This document shows positions 1 through 9,226 of a DNA stretch of 64,000 nucleotides, one piece after another. Each line of letters starts with the position of its first letter. Position 1 is the stretch's first letter. This DNA comes from Homalodisca vitripennis (Eukaryota > Arthropoda > Insecta > Hemiptera > Cicadellidae). The stretch covers positions 103,404,001-103,468,000 of the forward strand of contig NC_060207.1 of the NCBI RefSeq assembly GCF_021130785.1, written 5' to 3'. The position numbers were made by a program, and so were the translations under genes. The notes below the pieces were generated by a model that saw only the letters and a list, made by a program, of their open reading frames with translations, ran no database searches and was not told where the DNA came from.

Positions 1-474
1 TACTTCTACTGACGGGTATGTGGAAATATATGAAGAAGTGCTTATGCAGCAATACAATTAATTGGATATATCTCCTGCATTTATCAAGGAAAGTTCTTAA
101 AATTTTGTGTGTGTAGTAAGAAATATGTGTACAACAAAATTGCTTCATTTTTCAGGGGCTACAATTTTTTTTTCTACCGTTTATGTATGTCCAAACTATA
201 AAAAATAAAAAAAAATTAAAAAAATTTTATGTATAAATACGCTAAAAAAAAACAAATCATTCTGTAAAAGTACTTTTTAACTATTACATCTAAGAGTACA
301 CTTATTTGTGAACAATTTAAAACAAAAACCTAAAAATTATCTTCAAAAATAAGAAAACTAGATGAATTTTCCCTCAATTCTGCACTACGGTCCCTTATGG
401 CCATGGGCTTTCTGGCAAGTCCATGGAAAAATGGCTGGGGTTAAAAGGGTTAAAATGAGGGGTCACTTGATAGG
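1..474. other. AT-rich non-coding stretch
   Basis: No convincing gene. The first 360 bases are strongly AT-rich with A and T runs. A short segment around 439-451 has a GGGTTAA motif like the ends of TTAA-type MITEs found elsewhere in the window, but no matching partner end is visible. Confidence 0.5.
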
Positions 475-660
475 GGTTTACATTTGAAATTTTTGGGTTG
501 CCCCCAAAATTTCGCATTTTTGGGGGACAAAAAACATTTTCAATGTCATAAAATGAAACTTCCTTTCCACATTGCACCACTACCCAAAGGATATCTCCTT
601 ATATTACCTATAGAAGAAAATAGAGGGGGGGGGGTCCTGACTTTATATTCACCCTGTATA
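475..660. repeat. Terminal fragment of a mariner-like non-autonomous element
   Basis: Read on the minus strand from the TA tract, the sequence starts ACAGGGTGAATATAAAGTC, the style of terminal sequence seen in insect Tc1/mariner-like elements, and runs into a low-complexity G tract near 625. Only one end is visible. It sits back to back with the element starting near 671, the two ends meeting at a short TA repeat, which suggests both used the same TA-rich target. The small ORFs here on both strands look like chance. Confidence 0.45.
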
Positions 661-670
661 TATATATATA

Positions 671-1072
671 CAGAGTGACCATTAAGTCTTAGGATGACTT
701 TATAACTTTTAAACGACAAGAGATATCATAACCAAATTTAGTATACTGTTACTGGAAATTGTAAGCTACTTTTCTGTGTTCATAGTGGTCGGATTTCACC
801 TTTGGGGGACGGCCCATCGGGGGTTATAAGAAAATCTTTAATGACAGCCTATGTTGAGTTGTACATCATTTTAAATGTCTACTTGAACTGAAAACAATGC
901 CGCAAACCGGACTTCAAAAGGTTGATCTAGTCGGAAGAAATCGCTGTTCAAAGTTTAAAAAATGTTTAATACCATTATTACATAAGAATAACTAATACTG
1001 TAGCTGTTAGAAGTTTAGGGGAATACTTAGTGAACTCATTTAAAAGTAGATGTTCAAAATGTTTCCTTTCGG
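671..1072 (+). repeat. Left long terminal inverted repeat
   Basis: It matches the reverse complement of 2260-2648 over nearly its whole length. Shared blocks include the run around 704-728 (ACAAGAGATATCA...), the segment 788-890 with the GGGGGACGGCCC core, and 895-1072. The repeat is imperfect, with scattered substitutions and one insertion near 757-790. At about 400 bp it is far longer than the roughly 30-bp TIRs of typical mariner elements. Confidence 0.8.
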
Positions 1073-1285
1073 CCGTTTGACAATGTGCTACGTGTAATCA
1101 GAAAAACCTGCTGCATTAAGAAGTACAATGAAAAGTGAAAGCAGTGCCTCTAGGTCAGGGTTTCCCATCCACTGGACTTCCCCATAATGGCTTTTATCTG
1201 TCTATCAGTTCACTTATCAGTTCCACTCAAGCTACAGTACTTTTTGCAGCCATATCCTGTTACTGTAAGTTATAAGTTTTAAGAT

Positions 1286-2291
1286 ATGTCGCTTAGTGAG
1301 CGTGAAAGAATTACACTCTTAATGATGCGCGGCTGGGGTGATAATGTAAGACCATTTGCAGAAGTAACGCATTTATTCAATGCTACTTTTCCTGATAGAG
1401 CTCCTATTTCTAAATCCACAGCACAGTACACAGTTGCTCGCTTTGTAGACACTGGTAGTGTTAAGGATCGAGCCAGATCTGGACGACCAAGTACTGTGAC
1501 AGACGAAGACAGCTCATTAGACATTCTTCAGTCTTTCATTGAAAATCAAAACGAGTCAGTTTGATCAGGAGCACAGTCTCATGGAATAGGTCGTGAATCA
1601 GTTAGCAAATTATTAAAGAAGTCTGGTTTCAAAGCATACCGTGTTACCCTGTTGCAGGAACTAAGCGAAGATGATTTTGATCACCGGATGGAATTCAGTG
1701 AAATTATGATGAATAAAATTGACCAAAACCAAATACTTTTAGACGGTATTGTATTCTCAGATGAGTCAACTTTTATGTTGATTGACCATGTTAACAGGCA
1801 TAACTGCCGGTATTGCGATAATGTTAACCCACACTGGATGAGTGAGTGTCACACACAACATGCCCAAAAATTAAACGTATGGGCTGGTATCGTATGTAAT
1901 TCAATTATAGGACCATTTTTCATCGATAGAAATTTAAATGCCAACAAGTATCATGATACGCTCCAAAATGAGATTGTTCCTGCTTTACAAGCTACTCTGG
2001 GCGCTGACTTCCAAACATGTTTTTTCCAACAAGATGGAGCACCGCCACACTATGGTGTTCAAGTAAGGCAATACTTAGATGCAGTATTCCCACACTGGTG
2101 GATTGGAAGACGTGGTACGATTGAGTGGCCGGCTCGTTGCCCTGACCTAAATCTGCTTGACTACTTCCTATGGGGCTACATGAAGGACAAAGTGTATCGA
2201 ACTCAGCATACAAAATGCAGTAGCCGGCTTTTATAACCAGTTAGCACATTGCCAGATGACCGATGGTGAACATTTTGAACACCTACTTTGA
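1286..2291 (+). pseudogene. Transposase pseudogene, IS630/Tc1-mariner with DUF4817-like N-terminus
   Basis: The reading frame opens at 1286 with a helix-turn-helix region (R-G-W-G-D-N-V-R-P-F near residues 13-22, then a second HTH and an R-S-G-R-P linker near residue 66). It is cut by an in-frame TGA at 1562-1564 and continues in the same frame to 2236. The DDE domain is recognisable: F-S-D-E-S-T supplies the first Asp, Q-Q-D-G-A-P-P-H the second, and C-P-D-L-N-L-L-D-Y-F the region of the third acidic residue. After V-Y-R-T at about 2207 the frame ends early at 2236. The expected terminal H-F-E-H-L-like end appears shifted by one base at about 2271-2291, so the 3' part carries a deletion or frameshift. 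Family knowledge says such proteins cut and paste DNA at TA sites; this copy cannot make an intact enzyme. Confidence 0.8.
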
Positions 2292-2648
2292 AAGACTTTC
2301 AGTAAGTATTCCCCTTAACTTCTAACAGCTACAGTATTTGTTATTTCTTATGTAATAATGGTATTAAACATTTTTTAAACTTTGAACAGCGATTTCTTCC
2401 GACTGGATCAACCTTTTGAAGTCCAGTTTGCGGCATTGTTTTCAGTTCAAGTAGACATTTAGAATGATGTATAACTCAACATCGGCTGTCATTAAAGATT
2501 TTCTTATAACCTCCGACGGGCCGTCCCCCAAAGGTGAAATCCGACCAGTAATGATATACCAAATTTGGTTGTGATATCTCTTGTTGACTAAAAGGTCAAC
2601 CAAAAACTTATAAACCGGATATTCCAATTAGACCAGTAGTCAACTTTC
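2260..2648 (-). repeat. Right long terminal inverted repeat
   Basis: Inverted partner of 671-1072. It starts inside the 3' end of the transposase frame and ends near 2648, before a TA/TG microsatellite. The outermost 70 bases are more diverged from the left TIR than the inner 300. Confidence 0.8.
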
Positions 2649-2660
2649 GTATATAAAAGC

Positions 2661-2718
<58 letters not shown>
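2661..2718. repeat. TA/TG microsatellite
   Basis: Alternating (TA)n, (TG)n and (TA)n tracts directly downstream of the long-TIR element and directly upstream of a SINE/RTE-like repeat. ORFs across it on the minus strand are simple-repeat artefacts. Confidence 0.9.
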
Positions 2719-3627
2719 CTAACAGTTGCCCGCGGCTTCGCACACAATTTCCCATTGAAAAACAGTACACTATATTCACGTATTCTTTTTCTATCACATT
2801 CTAAACATTGCTGAGATAATTGATAGTTGTTCCTCCGTGAGCCTCTTGGGCGCATTATGAAGGTATGTACCATATTTCCTGCCTCTTATCTTTCGTGGTT
2901 TTTGCTAGGTGTTGATAAGTTATTCAGAACAATTCATTCATATGGATGTATCTCAATAAACTAATTAGGTTATAAAGAATCAAATTCGGTCTGTTAAAAC
3001 TAATTTTCTATCTAAGATATTTCCAGTATTATTGAGGAGTGTGCCTTCAAGAAAATATATCAATGAAAACCAACTTCGATCATAAAGCGTCTTCTTTCAG
3101 CTCTTTTCATTTACCTTCGATCTAACCAAATTCGATTACCTTATGTGCAAACATTCACGAATTTGTACAATGAGGTTGTTTTCATAATAGCGTTTAATAG
3201 TATTTTCATTGCATTAGATAGTTTATTGATCATTTTTGCAATCTAAATTTAAAATTAGGCAATGGCATCTTCTATGCAACCTGCATTACACTACTGATCA
3301 AGCACTTTACAATAACAATTTTCTAAATTTTAAATGTAAACAAATGTTTCTGCCTCTTTGATGACCTTCAGCTGAAAGTATTAACAGCTGTTAAGTATCA
3401 GTTTGCTTTGTATTACATGTCAAAGTGCAGTCTGTCGGATCCAATATAAACCACTTCAACTTCAACAACAATTTATAATTAAAAAAATAATTAAATAAAC
3501 TATTTAAATTGGACCAAATTGAGAATCTAAACCATTCTCGAATCCCCTTCAGCACATACACAAAATTTCATCAAAATCGGTCCAGTCGTTTAGGAGGAGT
3601 TCAGCCACATACACATGAACACAAGAA
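2718..3627. repeat. SINE/RTE-like dispersed repeat between TA microsatellites
   Basis: The segment opens with a GCCCGCGGCTTCGCA motif and closes with ATCAAAATCGGTCCAG followed by CGTTTAGGAGGAGTTCAG and a TA microsatellite. These start and end signatures are common on short non-autonomous retrotransposon repeats in arthropod genomes, often with RTE-like 3' tails. The middle, about 2780-3480, shows no coding potential. A second copy of the opening motif, more diverged, occurs near 49709. Class assignment rests on recalled motifs only. Confidence 0.5.
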
Positions 3628-3666
3628 ATATATATATATAAAGATATATATATATATGTGTGTATG

Positions 3667-3727
<61 letters not shown>
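3627..3727. repeat. TA-rich microsatellite
   Basis: About 100 bases of (TA)n with short TG interruptions. The apparent Tyr/Ile repeat proteins on both strands are translations of this tract and are not genes. Confidence 0.9.
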
Positions 3728-3998
3728 AATCATATATAAGACAACATATTAAATAGCAATCTAAAAAATAAGACAAATCCTATCTTTGAAATAATTTTAA
3801 AGACAGAATACTAATCAAAATTACAGCTGTGTCATATAAATTTAACATTGTTTAAATGGTCCACATTTTTATATTTCGGTGTTTGTTTATTGTTTATTTA
3901 GAAGTTAATGTTCACACTGATGATGGTTTATATTGAAACACGTGTCTGAAATAAAATAGTTTAAAAAAAAGGGTTTTAGTTCACGATTCATATGTATA
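3728..3998. repeat. Repeat fragment with CTGATGATGG motif
   Basis: No gene. Around 3917-3960 there is CTGATGATGG followed about 20 bases later by GAAACACGTGTCTGAAATAAA. The same style of sequence, CTGATGATGG followed by a GTCGAAAGG-type core, forms part of the inverted repeat at 28923-29142, so it may be the 3' end of a retroelement family. It ends where the mariner at 3999 begins. Confidence 0.35.
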
Positions 3999-5306
3999 CA
4001 AGGGCTATTCGGAAAGTAGATTACGTTTTGGAATTAAAAATTAACAAAGTACAGGAAACAATTTTTATTATATACTTATGAAAGCCACACTTAAATACTA
4101 CTTTTCAACATAGTCGCCATTCAAATTTAGGCACTTATCATATCGATGGATTAGCTTGACAATGCATTCCTCATAAAATTCTGCCGCCTGTGTCTTCAAC
4201 CAGTTTGTCACTTCTTGCTGCAGCTCTGTGTCTTCATCAAAGCGCTGCGTTGCCAGCCACTTCTTCATTGTTGGGAACAAGTGGTAGTCACTTGGTGCAA
4301 GATTTGGGCTGTATGGTGAATGAGGAAACAACTCCCACTGGAATGATTCGAGAACTTCACGTGTGCGATTTGCCGTGTGAGGTCGAGCGTTATCGTGAAT
4401 CAACAAAATTTTCGAGCTCAACTTTCGCCTACGCTTGGTTTGGATCGCTCTTCTGAGGTTGTTTAACGTTTGGCAATACCTTTCTGAGTTGATTGTAGTG
4501 CCTCGTTCCAGGAAATCAACAAGAAATACACCTTTCTTGTCCCAAAAAACCATCGCCATAACCTTTCTCGCCGACATCATTTGCAAACATTTTCTTGGTT
4601 TGTGAGGTGAACTTGTGTGTCCCCACTCCATTGACTGCAATTTGGTCTCGCAGTTAACATGTTTCACCCATGTTTCATCGCCAGTTACGATGCGATCGAG
4701 TAGTGATTCACCCTCTTTGTCGTAAGCATCCAAAATTGTTAACGCTGCAGCCATGCGCTGGTTTTTGTGGACGTCGGTCAGGATTTTCAGTACTCATCTT
4801 GCACAAAACTTGTGGAAACCAAGCTTATCAGTGACGATTTCGTATAATCAAGTTCGTGAAATTTGAGGGAAACTAAGCGAGAGTTCCATTATGGTTAACC
4901 GTCGGTTTTCTCGGACCTTTGCGTCAACTTTCTCAACAAGTTCGTCAGTCACTATGCTGGGTCTTCCACTTCGCTCTTCGTCATGAACATTTGTTCGGCC
5001 ATTTTTAAACTTAATGACCCATTGTCGCACTCAACCTTCAGTGATAATGTTGTTCCCATAAACTTCACACAACTGCCGATAGATTTCTATAGGCTTACAA
5101 TTTTTGGCAGTCAAAAACCTAATTACTGCGCGCACCTCACAGTTGGCGGGATTTTCAATTGCGGCAGACATTTCAAACAGGCACTGTGACTAGACGCGTT
5201 ACAATACGAACTGCCCGCTAACACGGCTGGATAACCACTGAGTGGTGGGACGTCCTGCCCCTGGCGGCCACAGCGCAAAACGTAATCAACTTTCCGAACA
5301 GCCCTC

Positions 5307-5307
<1 letters not shown>
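3999..5307 (-). mobile_element. mariner element, inactivated by nonsense codons
   Basis: A 1.3-kb element with about 28-bp TIRs. The left end reads AGGGCTATTCGGAAAGTAGA from 4001, and the reverse complement of the right end reads AGGGCTGTTCGGAAAGTTGA from 5306, so the outer 20 bases differ at only two positions. A TA lies immediately left of the element at 3997-3998. On the right the element runs into a TG/TA microsatellite, so the second TA is obscured. It carries one minus-strand transposase frame. Confidence 0.85.
4098..5171 (-). pseudogene. mariner transposase pseudogene (DD34D type)
   Basis: One continuous minus-strand frame from an ATG at 5171 to a stop at 4098, about 357 codons, close to the usual 345-360 of mariner transposases. 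It has no indel but three in-frame TGA codons: 5031-5033 (after E-G, where Trp is usual), 4848-4850 (after I-S-R-T) and about 4793-4795 (after C-A-R, again a usual Trp). The N-terminal paired-type HTH region includes G-R-T-N-V-H-D-E-E and S-G-R-P-S. Catalytic motifs are all present: V-T-G-D-E-T-W, I-H-D-N-A-R-P-H, and L-A-P-S-D-Y-H-L-F, where the third Asp is spaced 34 residues from the second. S-P-N replaces the common S-P-D just before it. This looks like recent decay by point mutation. Confidence 0.88.

Positions 5308-5371
<64 letters not shown>
5308..5371. repeat. TG/TA/GA compound microsatellite
   Basis: Successive (TG)n, (TA)n and (GA)n tracts at the right end of the mariner element. 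The Ser-Leu and Tyr-Ile repeats in the overlapping ORF are artefacts of this tract. Confidence 0.9.
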
Positions 5372-5649
5372 CTGAGCTTGAATTGAACTATATTTATCGT
5401 GAAAAAAGTTAACTTTTGAAGTCAATAATACGGGTTTATTAAACGTTTTTAGTAGATTGTTGGGTAAGGGATGATTATCACCACGTTAAGCAGTAGCTAC
5501 CTCCCCATTCCATTAATCTTCTTCATTTCCAGTTGAGTAGTTTTCTTTTTAATATCACATGAGATCCACAATTGCTTCATCCACAGTAAATAAAATTATT
5601 ACCAATGACATGTAAGTATAGTTGAATAGTTGTATTCAATAGTTGTAAG
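5372..5649. other. Non-coding spacer
   Basis: No gene seen. A short near-duplicate of TAAGTATAGTTG sits at about 5611-5655, just before similarity to the LINE reverse transcriptase starts, and may mark the 5' truncation point of that LINE. Confidence 0.4.
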
Positions 5650-7134
5650 TATAGTTGCAGCTAAAAGACTAAACAATTCAGATAGTAATGACATCTATAA
5701 TATATCTAATAATCTGTTAAAGAGATTGATTTATACTTTTGTTGAGCCACTAACACTTTGCTTCAATATGTGTATGAGTCAGGGTATTTTTCCGGAGCAA
5801 CTGAAGGTGTCCAGAATTTGTCCAGTCTTTAAAAAAGGTCCCTATAATGATCCAAGTAGCTACCGCCCAATTTTGATCATCCCAGTCTTGTCTAAATTAC
5901 TAGAACTACTGGTCTATGACCAAATAAGTGACTATTTAGAAGAAAATAAAATTTTAAGTCCATCACAATTTGGTTTCAGAAGAGGTAAATCCACTATTGA
6001 TGCCATTGACAAGCTAATACGAAATATACTGTCAACTTTTGAAAATAAGGCCTTTGCTCAGGCCACTTTATGTGACCTGAGTAAGGCCTTTGATTGTGTA
6101 GAACACAGTACTCTTTTAGCCAAATTAAAGCATTATGGAATTCATGGAAGTACCCTTGATTTTATAAAATCATACCTCATCAATAGAATACAAAAAGTAT
6201 ATATCAAAGGAAATTGGTCACAGGAAGTCAAAATAGAGTACGGTGTTCCTCAGGGATCTGTACTTGGACCCTTACTTTTTATCCTATATATAATAAATAA
6301 ATGACATAACATTGGCTGTTGATGCTAATACGCTTTTCTACGCTGATGACACAACTTTTTTCAATAGTAGTAATAACCTGAATGAACTAAAGAAATTAAC
6401 CGACACCACAATAAACAAGGCATCAATATGGTTTAAAGAAAACGGTTTTATAATGAATGAAACTAAAACTCAAAACATTTTGTTTACTTTAAAATCAATT
6501 CCTGAAAATAGTTTTAATTTTAAATCAAGTAGTGTAATCAAAATTTTAGAAATTCATATTGATAATAATCTTTCATGGGGACCTCACATTGATTTTCTGT
6601 CTACTAAATTATCTAGAATGATTTTTTTATTGAGACGTCTATCTTGCTGCATAAGTGAAAGTTATGGTCGGACTGCATATTTTGGATACTTTCAGTCAAT
6701 TTTGAGATACGGATTAATACTGTGGGGAAATAGTGCTAGAGTTCAGGAAATACTGGTCTGTTAGAATTGTTGGTAAAGCTGAATATCTTGATCATTGTAA
6801 ACCTGTTTTCATTAACCAAGGAATACTTACAATAGTTAATTTATATTTGTTTGACTTGTCTGCTTATATTTTAAATAATAAGGACTTAATAAACCATACA
6901 CAAACACATAATTATAACACACGAAACAAAAATAACATTTTAATTGAATATTGTCGACTGAGCAAATCTTTGAATAGTCATGTTATAATTGGCTTGAAGG
7001 TGTATAACAAATTGAAACATTTGATAGAAAAATACCCTCTTAAAATTTATAAAAATAAATTTTATGAATGGCTGTTAAAAAACCCTTTATATAATATTGA
7101 TGAGTTTTTTTCTATTAACAAAATAGACTTTTAA
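5650..7134 (+). pseudogene. LINE ORF2 reverse transcriptase pseudogene
   Basis: The first block (to 6304) carries classic RT motifs: F-K-K-G, S-Y-R-P-I, Q-F-G-F-R-R-G-K-S-T, D-L-S-K-A-F-D (the first catalytic Asp) and G-V-P-Q-G-S-V-L-G-P-L-L-F. A short AATAAA-rich insertion near 6289-6300 then shifts the frame. The second block (6312-6764) has the Y-A-D-D-T catalytic box and thumb-like sequence, ending I-L-R-Y-G-L-I-L-W-G. Another frameshift near 6735 leads to the third block (to 7134), with N-Y-N-T-R-N-K-N-N, a motif common near the C-terminus of CR1/Jockey-supergroup ORF2 proteins. The protein would act in target-primed reverse transcription in the nucleus; this copy is dead. Clade assignment between CR1, L2 and Jockey is uncertain. 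Confidence 0.85.
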
Positions 7135-7350
7135 TGATTGTTTTAAGATAAACTCGTGATATAACTAGTATAATTTTCAACTAGACAATTAATGTCTTAT
7201 ATTGTTATATATATAATATTTATGTATTATACTTATTAAATATTTTTTAGAGACAATGCTATTTAGTCTGTAGCTGAATTAGACTTTGTCAATGCATGTA
7301 ACATGTTTTACGACAAATAAACGAATTTATTATTTATTATTATTATTAAT
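5650..7350 (+). mobile_element. 5'-truncated CR1/Jockey-like LINE
   Basis: A non-LTR retrotransposon copy of about 1.7 kb containing only the reverse transcriptase and C-terminal part of ORF2. The endonuclease and any ORF1 are missing, as expected for incomplete reverse transcription. The 3' end is an AT-rich UTR (7135-7330) followed by an (ATT)n-like tail at 7331-7350, typical of CR1-type elements, which end in short tandem repeats rather than long poly(A). It lies in an intron of the plus-strand host gene in sense orientation and ends 30 bp before the splice acceptor at 7380. Confidence 0.8.
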
Positions 7351-7380
7351 ATTACAATTCGTATATTTTGTTGTTGACAG

Positions 7381-7569
7381 CCTGGAACAGTGGACCAGTG
7401 GAGGGAACGGCTGATCCCTGGGGTGGGGGGACTGGAGGTTCTAATGTGGTCAACGAAGGTTGGGCAGACTTCGAGGCTAATTTTGGTGCGGCCAGTTTGC
7501 CGTTAGAGAACAATGTGGATGTGACCGTCCCACCTACAGAGCTCACCACTGACACGTGTAGTGTTCCCG
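7381..7569 (+). CDS. Host gene 1, internal coding exon with WADF motif
   Basis: Acceptor TTGTTGACAG ends at 7380 and donor GTGAGT starts at 7570. The exon opens in phase with two bases finishing a codon, reads W-N-S-G-P-V-E-G, a Gly-rich D-P-W-G-G-G stretch, then N-E-G-W-A-D-F-E-A-N-F-G, and ends with one base of a split codon that the next exon completes. It is acidic, low in structure, and rich in Gly, Thr and Pro. D-P-W and W-A-D-F motifs occur in disordered tails of endocytic adaptors and in C-terminal tails of protein phosphatase 6 regulatory (SAPS) subunits. Either is only a suggestion. The five exons form one C-terminal tail of about 175 residues. Upstream exons lie left of the window or were not recognised. 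Confidence 0.8.
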
Positions 7570-8761
7570 GTGAGTAAAGGATGACATAATTGTTCTAGAT
7601 ACTAGACAATTTGACTTTGTTACGTGTAACAAAATAACTGTAACACAATGTATCTGCTCTCTTCTTCAGGCAGCAAACACTAAGATGTTTGCATGTAGAA
7701 CAATTAACATGCAGAAATGTTAATGAATGAAGAAAAATGGTGCTGATCATGTCTAAGTTATGCAACACAACAGAAAGTATAATAGAACATAAAACACCAA
7801 CAGCCACATCTACACACACCGCCAACATGACCACAGGTGTTGTGATAAAATGTAAGTCCTTGTAAATGTTGCCTTGTTACTTGATCAGAGTTTATCCATC
7901 CCTGTTGCCAGTGTGTGTAGATTGCTTTTTTACATTGTGCTGTTGTGACAATAGATTTTTTGGGTTTATTTTACTTGGAGGCAAGTCTGACATTTACTAT
8001 TCTATCGTGTTGCTTGATTTGGCAGTTTCAGTGCAGTGTTTCTCTATTTCCCAATCCTTCTGCATGTTTAACCTTGTTTTAGATTTCTGTTAACTGATGG
8101 GAACAGATTTAACTTGTTTCAATTATTTTGTTACACATGTTTAATATGATGGTAAATATCATGTATGTCTTTTGTAACGATTTTATTATCAGCTACAGAT
8201 GAGTCAATAAGAAGAAAAGAATTCAATAATGGTTCATGTGTTTAAGTACTGCTAATTAGCTTCTGTCTGAGCCGAGAGCCAATTTCCATTGCATAAGCAC
8301 ACAACACGCTTTTTCTTGAAATCGTTGGAGGAATTTTTCCTAAGAAAGAAATTGATCATTAGCGTCACCAGTTTTGGTGGAGATGGAAATAGGAGGGTAT
8401 TGAAGGGTTAAATACAAAACGACAATATTTTCTCAGATTATATATGTTTTTGCTGGAAACAATTTAAACCAACCATTTCACACATAGATATGTCACAGTT
8501 ACTAGGTAGACATACATTTACCACTTTCAGAGTCTGCATATTATCAGAATAGTAGTTGCAGATATGTCAGCAATGATTTATAAGTCAAAAGACATGTGAA
8601 TTCATTCATCTGAGATATTTTACAATTAAAACGAAGTTAATATAAATAGCAAAAAATGGTTAATGATAATGTTACAGTTTTGTTTTGAAAAGTTAATAGT
8701 TTATATTATTTTATGCTTGTTCACAAAAGATTAATAAATAACTTAGGAGTTTATACCACAT

Positions 8762-8792
<31 letters not shown>

Positions 8793-9226
8793 GGAAATCC
8801 ATACAAGAAGAACTTACACCCATGCAATTTTGATAACTTACAATAAACATATATAAATCAATAGATTTTAAAATTGAGAAAAAACTAGCAACCTATTTTA
8901 GAGTTAAAATTAGCATAAAACAAATTATCATACATATAAGATAGAAAATACATAAACTATTCTAAAATTGAATCATCAGATAAAAAAAAAAAAATTCTTT
9001 ACACCAAATACAATGTTACCACAGAATACATTAAATCTTAATATCAAGGAGATTGTTATGCAAAGTAAGTTTACAACACACTGGAGTTATAAAGTGAATT
9101 TAGATCAGCTGGTGACTTTACAACAATGGAATTTTTATTCATAGGAAATGATGGCTTAATAGGAAACTGAGAAGAAGCATTTCTCATCAAAGTTAATAAA
9201 CATTTGAGTTATTAAATACAGTAATA
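7570..9226 (+). other. Intron of host gene 1, left part
   Basis: Non-coding between the exon at 7381-7569 and the mariner at 9227. It holds a (CA)n microsatellite at 8766-8792 and a GGGTTAA at about 8407-8413 reminiscent of a TTAA-type MITE end without a visible partner. Short ORFs on both strands lack codon bias or recognisable domains. Confidence 0.6.
8766..8792. repeat. CA microsatellite
   Basis: Uninterrupted (CA)n of about 13 repeats within the host intron. Confidence 0.9.

Larger units (their letters stand above)
671..2648 (+). mobile_element. Defective IS630/Tc1-mariner superfamily element with long TIRs
   Basis: An element of about 2 kb bounded by long imperfect terminal inverted repeats (671-1072 and 2260-2648) with TA-rich flanks. 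It carries a transposase of the type found in insects with an N-terminal helix-turn-helix (DUF4817-like) and a DDE domain. The left TIR has an extra segment near 757-790 absent from the right one. The coding region runs straight into the right TIR, so the 3' end of the gene and the TIR overlap. The nonsense codon and the 3' break make this copy non-autonomous. Confidence 0.75.

Noticed and set aside
1279..1524. Minus-strand ORF within the long-TIR element
   Set aside because: Antisense shadow of the transposase helix-turn-helix region.
3509..3776. Tyr/Ile-repeat small membrane proteins on both strands
   Set aside because: They are translations of a TA microsatellite.
7352..7555. Minus-strand ORF over the 7381-7569 exon
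   Set aside because: Antisense shadow; the plus-strand exon has splice sites and phase agreement with four further exons.
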